Source of the DNA: Rhabditophanes sp. KR3021
Lineage: Eukaryota; Nematoda; Chromadorea; Rhabditida; Alloionematidae
Assembly: GCA_963281155.1 (NCBI GenBank)
Contig: CAUJLY010000003.1
Coordinates: forward strand, 5,022,001 to 5,086,000
Direction: 5' to 3'
Length of the DNA: 64,000 nucleotides
This document shows positions 28,344 through 40,900 of the stretch, piece by piece. The position numbers and the translations under genes are program-made. Under the pieces are notes generated by a model, which was given only the letters and a program-made list of their open reading frames with translations, was not told where the DNA came from and did not search any database. Position 1 is the stretch's first letter; each line of letters begins with the position of its first letter.

Positions 28344-28883
28344 ATGTTGTGGATATTTGCTCTTCTATTATTACCTATCTATGGAAATTGTTTCTTTTTT
28401 GGTGGTGGGCAGCAATGTAATTGTGGCGCTCGTAGCCTTATGCCAAGCCCTTGTGCTCAAAGTCCTTGTTTTGAATCTATGCCTTCTTGCGCTCCTAGTT
28501 GCAGTAGTCCTTGTTCGAAGAAAAGAGTATCCAGGGCAATTAATGACTTAGAAGATCATGCTAACGAGGATCGTGACAACACAAAGTGCAACAACAAACT
28601 GCTTAAACAAGTGATGATTGATGTAAGTGCATAAATCTATCCAATGTAATTAACCATCATTATTTAGAACATGTCTAACGACGTCAAAAAAAGCAAAACA
28701 GATATACTAGTAGCTGTTGAAAAACAATTCAAATTAACTTTCAATGTCATCTGTGCAAATGGGGACTTTTCCTATTTAACAACAACGCGCATGTTCTGTC
28801 TGGTAACTTTACCACAAATCAACTGCTATTCATTCCTTTCCGAAATGACTGAAGAAGTGGAAGCCCAAAAGAAATTGCAATAA
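28344..28883 (+). CDS. grl: Secreted ground-like domain protein (nematode-specific), two exons
   Basis: Exons 28344-28622 and 28668-28883 (GTAAGT...TTTAG, phase 0) give 164 residues. Residues 1-18 (MLWIFALLLLPIYGNCFF) form a signal peptide. A Cys/Ser/Pro-rich stretch follows (CNCGARSLMPSPC...CAPSCSSPCSKKR). The C-terminal half is a ground-like domain: CNNKLLKQVMI, then AVEKQFKLTFNVICANGDFS, then FCLVTLPQINCYSFL. Ground-like proteins are Hedgehog-related secreted proteins found only in nematodes and linked to cuticle and apical matrix. This is the clearest phylogenetic marker in the window. I started at the first ATG with a good leader; a TTTTTAG acceptor lies about 18 bases upstream. Confidence 0.9.
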
Positions 28884-29167
28884 CACTTTATTAATGAATA
28901 TTATAATTTGAAAATATCGAACAAACTATATTATCTATGACACAAGGTTTTTTATTTGTAAAAGTGCTAATTATATAAAAATCGTTTAGACAAAATAAAT
29001 TTGAGTTGAAGCAGAATTTCGAAATTAAGTCCATTTGTCTTCTTTCTTTTAATTGAGCAAAAAGAAAGTTTTTGAATATATTTTTTGGATATATTTAAAT
29101 ATATGTATCTTATCTCCGGTCTTTTAGTTGATTATGAGTAGGTGGATAATGTAATTTGACTGGAACT
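28884..29167. other. Convergent 3' spacer
   Basis: Short AT-rich spacer between the ground-like gene and the 3' end of the scaffold gene; nothing recognised. Confidence 0.5.
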
Positions 29168-32100
29168 TTAGTGTGCTGTTTCACGTTTGAAGCTGTATTC
29201 GTGAGAAGCCTCCCTGAAATCGGTGGGAATTCCGTCGCGATTCAATCTGCGACCGGAATTGCCTTGTACTTTTCTGTCATATTCTGAAATAATATTATTA
29301 TCATGTTTGTTATTTTGATTGGAGCCTATTTGTTTTATTATGAATCTACCTACCTTCGAAGCCTCCGGGTATTTGTTCTACACGATGTTCGCGATCATTG
29401 ACAACTCCACCATTATTAGTGGTGGGAATTAGGAGTGAGTCACGGAATTCATTCTCCATTCGTGACATATCCCCATCATGTCTTCTTCCAAAGTTTCCAA
29501 AATTGGATCCTTTGTGTTGCCAGTCGGCATAACTGTGAGCTTTTGAAATTGGACGGTAATGGCTGTCAAGACCGATTTGAGAGGCTGAGCGATGAGGTGG
29601 TGGGATTGGAGGCTCGCCTGGATGTTGTCTTCTGGGAAGAGTTGGTGGGAATTCGATGTAAGGTTGTTGATTATTTCCATTTCTGTGGAAAGTTCCGTAA
29701 TTTCCGGTATCTCTGTAGACGTCTCTGGTTGAGAAGCTCTTGTGCATTCCCATGCCAGCATCACTGCTTCGGCGATGGCCTCTGCTTTCGTTGCGATAAA
29801 CTTCATGGACGTCCCCATTTGGATTGTATCTGACTTCGCCGCGACGAAGACTGTCTGAAAGACTTCCGTAGCCATTGCTGGCGAAATCTCCACTACGGCC
29901 ATATTGTTGTTGGTGTTGTTGGGTGTATCCTCCATCTTGAGATGAATGACCACGACGAGTGGTAGAAGAGCGATTGTAATTTTCTTGACTTGGATAATAT
30001 GGCAACATTCCTTGTCTGTTCATGGAAGAACTACGTTGTTGTTGTCCTAAAGAAATATAATGAATTTAGGCTTAAAGGGATGTACACAAAGGACGTTAAG
30101 TTTTGCAAAACTCAAAGGTTGAATTTAAAGAATTCAGTAATTTCAAATTTGAGGGGAGATTTAAAAGAAGCGTAAAAGAATGTGCCGGAAAGGTTAAGCT
30201 AAGGAAGTGACAAAATAAACAAAATACTAACGCATGTCATTAGAATCAACAGCATCATAAGCACTTCTAACTGCATCGTTCATCTCTTGAGAGGTGAAGT
30301 GGCGTTTTTCATGATATTCACGCAACTCCTTCTTAGATCCAGCTACCGAAGAGGAACGATGACGATTCTTAAGACGGGTAGCATCTCTTCGAATTTCTTC
30401 TTCCTCTTGCTCGCTGATTACCTTACGCCGTTCGGCCAAATTGTCTGATAAACCAAATTAATGAGCATAAATAAATTTAAATGATAAGAACTAAGTAGAC
30501 AGGACTATTTATGTTAATAGTGTGAATGTGATCAGAAATCATTAATACTAACCTCCATTGTAATATCCCTCGCTCATGTGGAAATCGTTGTGGTGGTATC
30601 TATGAGAACGATGTTTCTTCTCCTTTCTTTGAACTCTTCTCTCAATTTCCTCAGTCCTCTTCGTTTCTTCGATGCGTTTAATGGTTTCGGTGACGCGGGG
30701 CTTGGTAGCAACAACTGGCTTGATGATTCCTCTTGGCTTGTCATCCTAAAATAAAAAACCATTTAAATGTATCAACATAAGTGAGGAAAGAAAAGGAAAG
30801 CAAATGAACCTTAAGCTCAATGATGGTGGAAGACAAGTTCCGATGTTGTTCAGAATTGTTAGCAAGTGAAGGTGATAGTACTTTAGGTGGCAACGGAACT
30901 CTAACCGATGGTGGAGACGGAAGTGCCTTTAAAGACCGGACAGGTTCCATTCTAGAAACGGCTTCTTGGTGGAGGTTTTTATGCTTATCAGCATTTCTAA
31001 CCATAACTCGGGAATAAGTTTCGGTGAATTCTCTGACAATTGGTTCTTGCTGAAATAAATAATAGAAGACAAGTTAGAGATGTTGTGATGTGTATTTTTG
31101 AATAATTTTTGTTGTAATTAGTTGACAATTAGATTGTTAAATAAGAGAATTAGTAATGCAATGCAAAGCAGGTATTAATGTTAGGTGTGAGTTAATGAAT
31201 GTGGTACAAACCTCTGCTAAAACGGAATTTGTAACACTACTGTTATTAGATGCATTATATCTCTTTTCGACATTATTAGTTCGAACTTTAAAAACATTCT
31301 CATTCAATTTATTTTCTGCTCCGTTGACAGAAACAATACTTCTAGGAGAGAAGGAGTTATTGAATTGCCAAGTTGTTGAGGAAGCATCAGTCACATATCC
31401 GGACCTATCAGCCATATGATTGATATTAAATGGAGATGGGGCCGAGCTTTCAGCACTAATTCGAGATTCTAGCAATTCACGCAATTGTTCCTAAGATTAA
31501 AAGCAAAAGGGTTAGAAGATGCGGGTTAAGCAAAAATGTTATGTTAGTAAAATAATTGTTCTTAAAAAACCTTGTAATATTCAGGAACAGGGTCTGGGTC
31601 AGTCTTAATTATGTCAGAGCCAACCAGCTTGAAATCTTTTTGACGGTCATTTGAACGTGCCGCTAGGCTTTGCTTAAGTTTCATGTATTCTTCAAACTCA
31701 ACATCCTAAATGTAAATGAATTAAGGTTAGACAAACGGTTTGTTAGATGAAACTGCAAACAGGGTGGCATTATTAATGCGATGATATATTTTATTCGGTT
31801 ATTTCTTTTTATGTGGTTATTTATTGTTATCCGAATACTTGCTTTTATCCCCAATATTTATATTATATGATATGATATGATAATTTATGTATACTTTAAA
31901 CATACGTTTTTAGGAGCTTCATTGACTTGCTGGAAAAAGAATGATTAATCAACTGAAAACATGAAAACAGAGTTGCAAACACAAAATTTTAAGCTAAGGA
32001 ATTAAGCAACAATTGTATGGACACATAAACATGTATAACAATGGTAATTGAAAACGACTGGTCTCTGAAAAATATTTAATTACGGTCCTCTAAAATACCT

Positions 32101-35100
32101 TCGAATGTGAACTTGTTGAGCAATATCTTTTGTCGATTTGTTTAAATATAAATTAGCGCCATTTTAGTAATTTAGTAGTTTGTTTGGCAATAACTGAATA
32201 AAGTTTGAAGCGGGAGTCGAAAATTTAGATTATAATAGAATATTTAGCATGTAAAAATATATGATGAGATATTGTATTTTAACAATATAATAATTTGTTT
32301 CAGATAACAATTGTTACAAATATTTTCCTTTTGGAGATAATATCTGACTTGATCCACTGCCATGACTAGATCTATGTAATAATTTTGGCTGCATTTGATG
32401 GGGGTGAGGGTGTTGGCGAGGTTGCGCTCGCAGAAGATTAGCCGGCACTGATTGCCTTCCTGAAAGACTATGTGAAGTTTGTTGATGAGTATTAGCACTA
32501 GTACTGTAAGAAGCTTGATTGTTGCTTTTGTGGCTTAATTGTTGAGCAAGTTTCTTAGTGTGGCCAGAGTTTTGAGGAGGCGGAGGCGACCTCGGCGACA
32601 ATTGGCTGTATCCTGCTGGAGGAGATGGGGGTCTCTGAATTAATATAAAAGTAAATTTCATCAAATTAGGGATAAATCATAGCAAAGGTAGGTTAATTTG
32701 TTTGAAAAAGTCAAAGGAAATGTCAGTTAATTAATTATTTGGTCAATTTGATTAGTATAGATGCGTTGACTAGTATGTACCCTATATCCTGCTGGAAGTG
32801 GAGGAGGCACAAAAGCCCTTGCTGTATTGTATGACGGGGGAATAGGAGAAGGTTGGCTTTCTCTAAACTTGGAACCTCTTCTAGAAATTGGTTCTTGCGA
32901 AAGCATTTGAGGAGTCACTGAATGCGGTCTCTGATGCTGTTGTCGTACTGAAGTTCTTGGTCTTGCCACTGGAACGGGAGGGATCATCATTTGTGGAGGA
33001 GGTGGTGGTATATTCAATTGTTGATTTGACGTATGGTATGTTTTAGGTCCATTTCTCGAATCTACACGCCTTAACAAACCAGCATTTTGAGGGACTGGAG
33101 TGGGGTTGTTTGATGGATGGTGAATAATTGGAGTAGTTGAGGGATGCTTACGGGAATACGACGACCCTGAATGCTGTGAATTTCCAGCCGAAGGATTGTT
33201 TTGGTGGTGATATCCCCCAGATGAGGATGACAGCAATGTCTAAAATAAGATAATAATAAGATAATGAAATATGTATAATTTAAAGGTAATAATATTCGTC
33301 TCAACTTTTGATATTTTAAAATCCACTGTGCAAAAGATTAAAATAGTATTTTCGGAAATTGAGCTAATTAAACAATTTTTTAGTTTTAAAGTGAAGAGGT
33401 TTAAGTGATATGTTTGATAGAAACACTTACAGGAGGGACAGAAGGGGATCGGTAGTTTTGTTTAATTCTTTGTTGTTGGGAGGAGTGATGATGAGTATGT
33501 TGCTTTCTTTCAACATTAGAGAAGGCAGTTTGGTCGTGCAAACTGATTCTGTGCAATCCTTGTTGAGATGCAGATCTCTTGTTAGAAGACAATCTTTTAT
33601 CATGCCCATGATGTGATGAAGATTCGTGAGAGACCCGGATGTGTGGTGCAGTTCGTGTCGATGACGGATTATACTGAGAATAAAGTTAAATGGTTGCAAC
33701 AAAGAGTGAGCAAAGTAATAGAAAAGTGGTAGGGCACATCAAACCAAATGTTGTAAAGAAAGAAGTTTAAAACTTACAGCTTCAGACACTCTCCTTTCGC
33801 GTTCTTGTTGTTGAGCATATTTTTGGTGAATCAGACTGGCTTGACTTTCGAATTGAGCTAATCTCTTTCGAAGGTTTACATTATGTGGAACATCATTTCC
33901 TGTGATTGTTGAGGAATGTGCTGGTAAATCATAAATTTTATCCCAGTCATTGATTTCATCGTCTTTGCCCAAGTCATGCACACTTTGGCTTCTTCCCATA
34001 GTAGTAGCGCTACGTCTTCCATCAACTCCATGGAAATTCCTTTCGTGAATTATTTGGACGTCTTCTTCTCCGGTGTAATAATCTTCAGCATTTATGTTTG
34101 AATGGGATTGATGAAGTCTTTTCTTGACTACTTTTATCGCATTTGGTGCGTGGGGGTAAAAACCGCCTGATGGTGTGTTTCGAATAGCTTTGAACATTGG
34201 TAGTGGTCTGTGGCTTCCATCAGGAGACGGTCTAATAACATTCTTTGTTTGCCTTCTGTTGACTTCATCTAAGGTTTGCATCTGCAAAAAGCGCCTAGGT
34301 GAAGATGGCGGAGATTGCTCAGGTGTGAAATTCTTGTTTTCTTTTCTATAGTGAGGATCGGAAATTAATGGAGCCCATCTGTATTCTTCGCCATCGTCGT
34401 TTCCAGGGGAATACATGCTCCCGCTAACTGGATGATCAGCATCAATCAATAATGGCTTTCTGAGTTGAGGCCAAATATAAGGCTCCTCTGCTGGAGGTTG
34501 CCATCTTTTTCCTAATCTTTGAATAGGAGGAGGTTGCGTGGGTTTTTCAACGAAAGCAGATCGTCTTTTCAAGATATCAATTTCATATTGTTCTTTTTCT
34601 AACAATTCCTCGCTGCTCACAATTTCATTTTTCTCAACTGACCTACTTTCATTACTGTCCAAAACATACGTTCTTTTCCAAGTTGCGTTGTTGTTAGGAG
34701 AAAGATCATTGTCACCAGGTGAGTGTTGATCTGTTGACATTACACTAATAGGTCTAGTCTCATAAATTCGTATATGATTTCCTTGGCTAGGAACATTATT
34801 ATAGACTTCATGCATAGAGGATTGCATATCAGAATCAACATTGATAGGCTGATAATTTTGTCCAACATGAGGCCTAACACTGTGTGATCTGACTTCACTT
34901 TGCATAACATGCTGTTGCTCAGAAAGCTTTTCTTGTTGAATAATAATTGCTTTCATTTGTTTTTCCATAGAAATTCTTTTTTCTTCCTCCCTTTGACGCA
35001 TGGCTTCATACTCTTGGTGCCTTTGTCTTTCGAATTCAGCTCTGCGTTCTGGATCAAGCATAGACTTGGCCATTGCGGATGGAGGGCGAGAAATTTCCTT

Positions 35101-36450
35101 CTCTGTTTTAGGTTGAATGGGAGGCCAGATGACGACTCCATTGTTCTGCATAGGATTGTTTGGATTTCCGAAATCTGAATAATTAGTAGCTCTATGCAAT
35201 TCCATTTCAGATGAAGACATTTCCTTATTCATACTTTGGTGCTGTTCTTGATAATGGTGCATCTCTTGAGACTGATATTTTTGTTGATAGTTTTCATTAT
35301 TCTTCAAAATAGACGGAGTTGTGGTTTGTCGAGATACTTCTTCTAACTCAAAGAATGGTCCGTTATAAGGAGCAGTGGGGTATCTTTGTGTCTTTTTAGG
35401 AATATTTTGGGGATTTCTCTGTCTGTGTTTTCTCAAATTTTCTTGCATAATTCTCATCCGTTCCTCTTCATCTAACATCTCGAATGTTGTGCTTACACTC
35501 CTAGGCTGTGGGGAGTGAGATTGGAGTCTGTGAGTGCGTTGGGTATTTTGAGGTGCATTACTATTATTACTATTATTTTCGAGCGGACTTTTACTTCTTA
35601 AACCATTAAATTGAGGTTGCTTACTATTATCCACAAGTGGTCTTGTCATGTTGTGTTTGTTTAAAGATCTATCGTTTGGTTCAGTCACTACATTAGATTG
35701 GTGGACGTGAGCCTCCTGATAGTGCTGATAACAATAACCCGTCTCTTGTTCTGAAAGTTGTGAGGCAGATTTATAATTTTGCTTGAGAATAGGTTTAGGA
35801 GTTTGATGTGATGATTGTCTGTCAAAGGTTGGAGACATTAATCTGTCATGGAATTCATGCCTTGGTTGGGTTGGCTGTATGGCGATAGGAGTAGAAGATT
35901 GGATTGTGGGCGGAGTAGTAGGTTCGGGCAACACTAAGGGTGATCCTTGATAATTAACACGATTTGCGTTATCAGGATTGACACTATCTGATCTTTGAAT
36001 TGGCAATCGCGGTACAGAAGATCCTCTTTGCTGGTTTTGTGTTTGTTGACTGGTTGAAGAGTGTTGTCTTATCTCTTGATGAGTTTCGAAGGTAGTGGTT
36101 CTTTTTTCCTAAAATAAAGATTTGATTATTAAAAAAGGTTATCAATAATTAACCAATGAAGCATTTTTGATGTGTGATTGCTGAAATGTACTTCGTTCCT
36201 CGTCACTGCTTTCTTCTCTTGACCCTTCGGCAATATTAGGCAATGAGGGAGAAGCCAGTTGGCTTCTTGTCATATGAAAAGTGGGAGTAGTTAAAGTTCT
36301 AGTGGTATTATTAGTTAAGGGAGAAGATCTATGTTTAATATGTTTAAGTTGGTCTTGGCGAACTTGTTCAAAGAATACATTCTTCAACCTTTGTATGTGA
36401 CTTGTTCCTGAACCGTCGTCTGCCGCATATTTTAAATTGGAATGTGACAT
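29168..36450 (-). CDS. Large disordered scaffold protein, downstream module (about 1740 aa)
   Basis: Twelve exons join in frame: 36450-36154, 36108-33778, 33673-33431, 33239-32781, a 24-base microexon 31934-31911, 31705-31571, 31490-31212, 31049-30810, 30745-30553, 30444-30232, 30046-29354 and 29283-29168. The protein is rich in Gln, Ser, Pro and His, with proline tracts (IPPPPPQMMIPPVPVARP) suited to SH3/EVH1 binding, a basic coiled-coil segment (ERRVQRKEKKHRSHRYHHND) and conserved-looking islands: DWDKIYDLPAHSSTITG, DVEFEEYMKLKQSLAAR, SGYVTDASSTTWQFNN, and the C-terminus GIPTDFREASHEYSF. No folded catalytic domain is seen. Exon 32634-32314 (PAGYSQLSPRS...) is an alternative terminal exon with its own stop. 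The exon at 36450 probably marks an alternative first exon, since the upstream module joins exon 36108 in phase. I do not recognise the family; a junctional or muscle adaptor is a guess. Confidence 0.7.
32314..32634 (-). CDS. Alternative terminal exon of the scaffold gene
   Basis: Acceptor CAG at 32637-32635, then 107 codons in phase 0 with exon 33239-32781, ending at TAA 32314. Proline/Ser/Gln/His-rich (RPPSPPAGYSQLSPRSPPPP), repeating the PAGY motif with which the previous exon ends. It competes with the 24-base microexon and downstream exons, which are also phase 0, so two C-termini are predicted. Confidence 0.6.
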   Translation of the reverse strand, partial: RPPSPPAGYSQLSPRSPPPPQNSGHTKKLAQQLSHKSNNQASYSTSANTHQQTSHSLSGRQSVPANLLRAQPRQHPHPHQMQPKLLHRSSHGSGSSQILSPKGKYL

Positions 36451-37929
36451 GAAGTAAATAGGTACTTGATCAAAATCAATAAAGAATACAAATATATATC
36501 TTGAGAATCTTAAATATTAGGAACATACAAAAAGATACTCTATAGATACTCTCTAAAGATACTCTTAAAAAAGAGAGTCTAAAAAGTGACTATAAAAAAG
36601 AGGCTGAAAAAATATTGTTAAAATGTTCTTGAAACATTGCAGAAGAAGTAAATTAAAGGAGTAAAATGTGGAGAAAATTGATATACTATTAAACAATGGT
36701 AAGGAACGATAAACAGAATTTTTGTTTGTTAAATGGCTGTACTATAATGTTACATTTTTTATGAAGGTTGTGAACGACCAAGACGGGTGAAGTTTAGCAT
36801 TCCAATTATCGTTATAAGTTAACAAGGTTGCGAAGTGAAATCCCACGCATCGACAGATTAAAATTTAAGTCTTTCAGTTTGAGTGCTTACAAAAAGTTAT
36901 GTTATGAGGATTAAATTGATTCGAAGAAAGATGATTAAGTTTAATTAGTGCGATTAATAAATAATTATCCGAAAGTTAGTTTGAGTAATTTTGTTGTATT
37001 TTATTTGTTATATTTTTAGAAAATATGTTTGCAGGTTAAAAATTGAGGTGTTACGTAAGGCTTGTCCACAGAGTTATTATTGTTATTATATAAATGAAGA
37101 GGGGAGTAGCTGGGGTGATTTTGTTAGTTTGTGCGTTTATTTTGTAAAAGATAACAGTACAAAAGAATCTCAAAAACACACACAAATATCAAAATTAAAG
37201 TTTGGGCCAAATTTTTGTGTTAGAGCATTAGATGAGAGTGTGTTAAAAAGATGAGGGATAATGAAAATGCGCAAGGTAGCTTCTGTTGAACAATGAATAA
37301 TAGCAAATAGAAACGTTGAAAAATTGCTAAGAGACTGTATGTGAATGAAGAGAAAATATCAAAGTGGCTATATAATGATATTTGATGGTGTAGGTGATGT
37401 CGGAGAAAAAGGCGACTATAGTTAGTCATTTAATGAAGCTAAAGAGGTGTCCCATCAACGTGTATTATTGTGTAGTATTGTGTAATATTATCAAGAGTTG
37501 CTATTACGCAATTGCAAATATATTCAGACCAAAAAGGACATTCATCAACATTACTGATTCTTTGTTTAGGATTATTCGAAGAGTCATTTAAATAAGCTAG
37601 CGTTTGAAGTACATTTTGTTGATTTTTGAATTTAATGAAAAACGTAACTTACAGAAAATTTGCTCAAATTTAGCAATTTTTTATGGTTCCAAACAACAGG
37701 ATCTCCACCTCTATCAGGCCTGGCTTCTTCGGAATAAAATAACTCCTGTAATTGAATTTAATTTAATGGACTTAGACGAAATAAATTTTAGTTAAATAAA
37801 TTTTGCTCAACTAAATTTAAATCAAATAAATTTAAATCTAATTGGTTGTAAAATATATGTAAGAGTCGTTCAAAATGATTAAATGATATATTTTACGAAT
37901 GAAGGAATTTATTTTGTATAATATTCATT

Positions 37930-40900
37930 TCATCTTGACTTTCGCCAGCACGTAAACATCTAAAAAAAATTACACACCTTCCGCGATCAAGCTAATCATT
38001 GTGTTCCCGAATTTCGATAAACAAAATATTTTGTCTCATAGATGAGTACGCAGTTTTAGTTGCACTTACTTTATCTTTGTCAGGCAAACCTTTGAGCGCA
38101 TCATCCGCATTGGTAAATTCACTGGCAAATGACATACGTGAAGAGGATCTATTCAAATTGTCTGCGCTCATAGCTCTGCTTCTGTCACCCCCAGAAGCAG
38201 TTGCTGCTGCATTTTGAAGATATTTATTTGTTCGCATCCGAATCAACCATCCTGGATCTTGATTTCTAGAACGCGAACTCCCTTCTGTATTTACTTTTGG
38301 TTTAGTTGAGGGCGGAGGCCTCGACAAATCGTTCATAGATCGAGTTTTTGTTTGAATTACTTCCTATACAAGTAAACATATTTGATCGTTATTTTAAAAA
38401 TAATCAAAAGGAAAGGTCCTTACATGCCACGGCACGGGTTAGGTTGTTGCAAGATTGGAGAAAATAATATGAATCGTAGTATGTGTATGATAGTAGTAAT
38501 AAAGATTTTTGCAGTTCCAGTCGTTTAAATTTATCAAAATTAAGCATGGGACAAGCACAGGACAAAGTAACACATAAACCAAGGACAAGACAGAAGCAGA
38601 ATTAATATTAAAACTAACCTTTGACAGCGATTCGATAGCCTGTAATTTGAGCTAATTAAATATACAAAAATGCTCACTTACTAATTTCATTCTTTCCAAT
38701 TCTTTTAGATTTTCTGTATCTTCTTGCTTGTGTCCAGGCCAATCGGGCTTGTCCCAGAGTTTACTGGCATCATTTTCATTTGTCTTCAAATAATTTCTTA
38801 ACTTGGAAGCTTCCATTTCTCTGTGTCTTCCGACACTTTCAGCTAAGTACGTCGTTGTTGTAACTGGCATTCTTTCCAAACTCTTGAAACGTTTTTGTTC
38901 CAACGGGTCAACCTTCATAAAGCTCTTATGAGTGTGTTGACCTGAAATTGTTAGATAAATATTGTATTTTTAAAATAATATTTTTTAAATTGTGAATATT
39001 AGTTATGTTTAATTTGTAGGTGTTTTCAGTGTATTTATGTTGTAATTCAACTTATGACTTTTACTACTAATTGTCTCTTTGTTTTAGTTGTCCGTGCACT
39101 CAAACTGGAGTTGAAACTATCAAGAAATTAGGTGTTAAAAGCAATCCGAAAAGAAATAAAGATGAGATATCTTTACTCAGGTTTATCACATTTATTGGTC
39201 TGGAACTTACAGACGTTGTGAAATTAAATCTACTTCCATAGTCTCTTACTACGAATTATTCTACCTTTTCCATACGCATTGGTAAAAGATGTTAACTTTA
39301 AGCTGGAGTAGGAGCAAAACTTTTGATAATAAGGAATGCGATTGACAGATTAGAATTGTCGGAGGAAATCAATGGAGATAATGATATGTTGCTGGCAAAA
39401 TCTGAAATTCTATTGAAAGTAATCAAAATAGTTGAGTCGGCGTCTAGAGCTGAGATTAGGACAATTAGCCAGAGATTAATAAAGTATTTAAAGAGAAAAA
39501 ACGATACTGAAGCATAGGAATGTTCTAAAGAAATTCATCGCACTTATTTCGAGTTGGTATTTGGCAGTAATAAAGATGCAACTCATCACATTCAATTCCG
39601 TAAATACGAAAAATTATGTGCTTCTCAACTAGATCACAATAGCCAATTCAATGGTCAGATTGTTTAGACCAAATTTGGTGAGGCTGGAGAGCTACTTCAA
39701 AGAAGAACAAAGTTTATGTATACTTCCTGCTCGATCCAACAAACGACGATAATGTTATCACCATCAAAGAAGCCTCTGAGAAAGATTTGTTGTATTTAGA
39801 AGAGTCTGAAAAAATGACAGGATTAAGCAACACTTTAGTAATTTCAACTATGCTCTAAGGAATGGTGATTTGTTCGACAGAACGAAGTCTAGAATGGGCA
39901 GTATTAGAACCTATCCAGTCAAAACTCTTGGCATCAAGCTTTCAGCTTTTACCAAAGAGTTAGGTGAAAACTTGGGGTCTATCTTAACTAAAAGATTTAA
40001 GAGGCAGAATACTAATTGTGATCACGGCAAGTGTAGTATGCGTGGAGTCTACGTTCTCAAACATACAAATGTATGGGCTGTTGCTGATATCTTGATAAAA
40101 ATGATGTTCGAGCTTAAGATGAGTTTGGACTATTAATTCAATGAATATTTTGTCATCTTTTTTAATTTTAATAAACATTGTTTGATTTACTAACTTGGAA
40201 AGTCGCCCAACAAATTTGTTGGTTTAAAAGTTTTAGATGCAGGTATGTTCGAATTGGAATTAACATGTGGATCAATGATCTTCATTCGACTGTGTTCCTG
40301 TTTTTCCTTAACTTTGTAATCTGCTGTTTGATATTCAAGATTTGAAGAAGATCCGTAACGATGCTCAGCTTGAGTTTGTTCAACACCAGACTTGTAGTAT
40401 GGAGAAATTCCAGTAAGCGCGTGACGGATTTCTCCTCCTTGCCTTGTGTTTGGATTGTCTTCCTAAACAATAATAAATTAAATACACATCAATGTACAAA
40501 TAGATATTATTTATGTAAACAAATCTCTCATTTTAATATGTTTTTTGTCAAAATACACTTTATGTTATCTGCAGCATCATTCATCTTTTGTTACACCACA
40601 TCTCTTTATAACTTACAAAATATTTTAACTTTTCAAACAACTTTGGACCAATACTTCTACGACGTAGATTGTTATCATCAACGTCTAACAAAATGCTATC
40701 GTTTCCCTTTATTATGATATCATAATTGTTCATGATAAATGAGCTTAAATATAAACAAAATTATTTAATTCATCTCTGTACCAAAACCATCTAACTTTTT
40801 TCGGTTTAGAAAGACGTTTTTGTTTATGTGGTTCGTTGTTAAATTAAAGACAGTCTATGTTTGTTTAATGAATGAAATAGTTATATCTGATTGCGTGGTA

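Noticed and set aside
29429..29953. 174-codon minus frame overlapping the last large scaffold exon
   Set aside because: The overlapping frame of the scaffold protein joins neighbouring exons in phase and is Ser/Gln/Arg-rich as the rest; this one has no splice support.
33410..35178. Plus-strand frames opposite the scaffold exons (for example 34538-34729, 34900-35178)
   Set aside because: Shadow frames of the long minus-strand exon; no domain and no independent start context.
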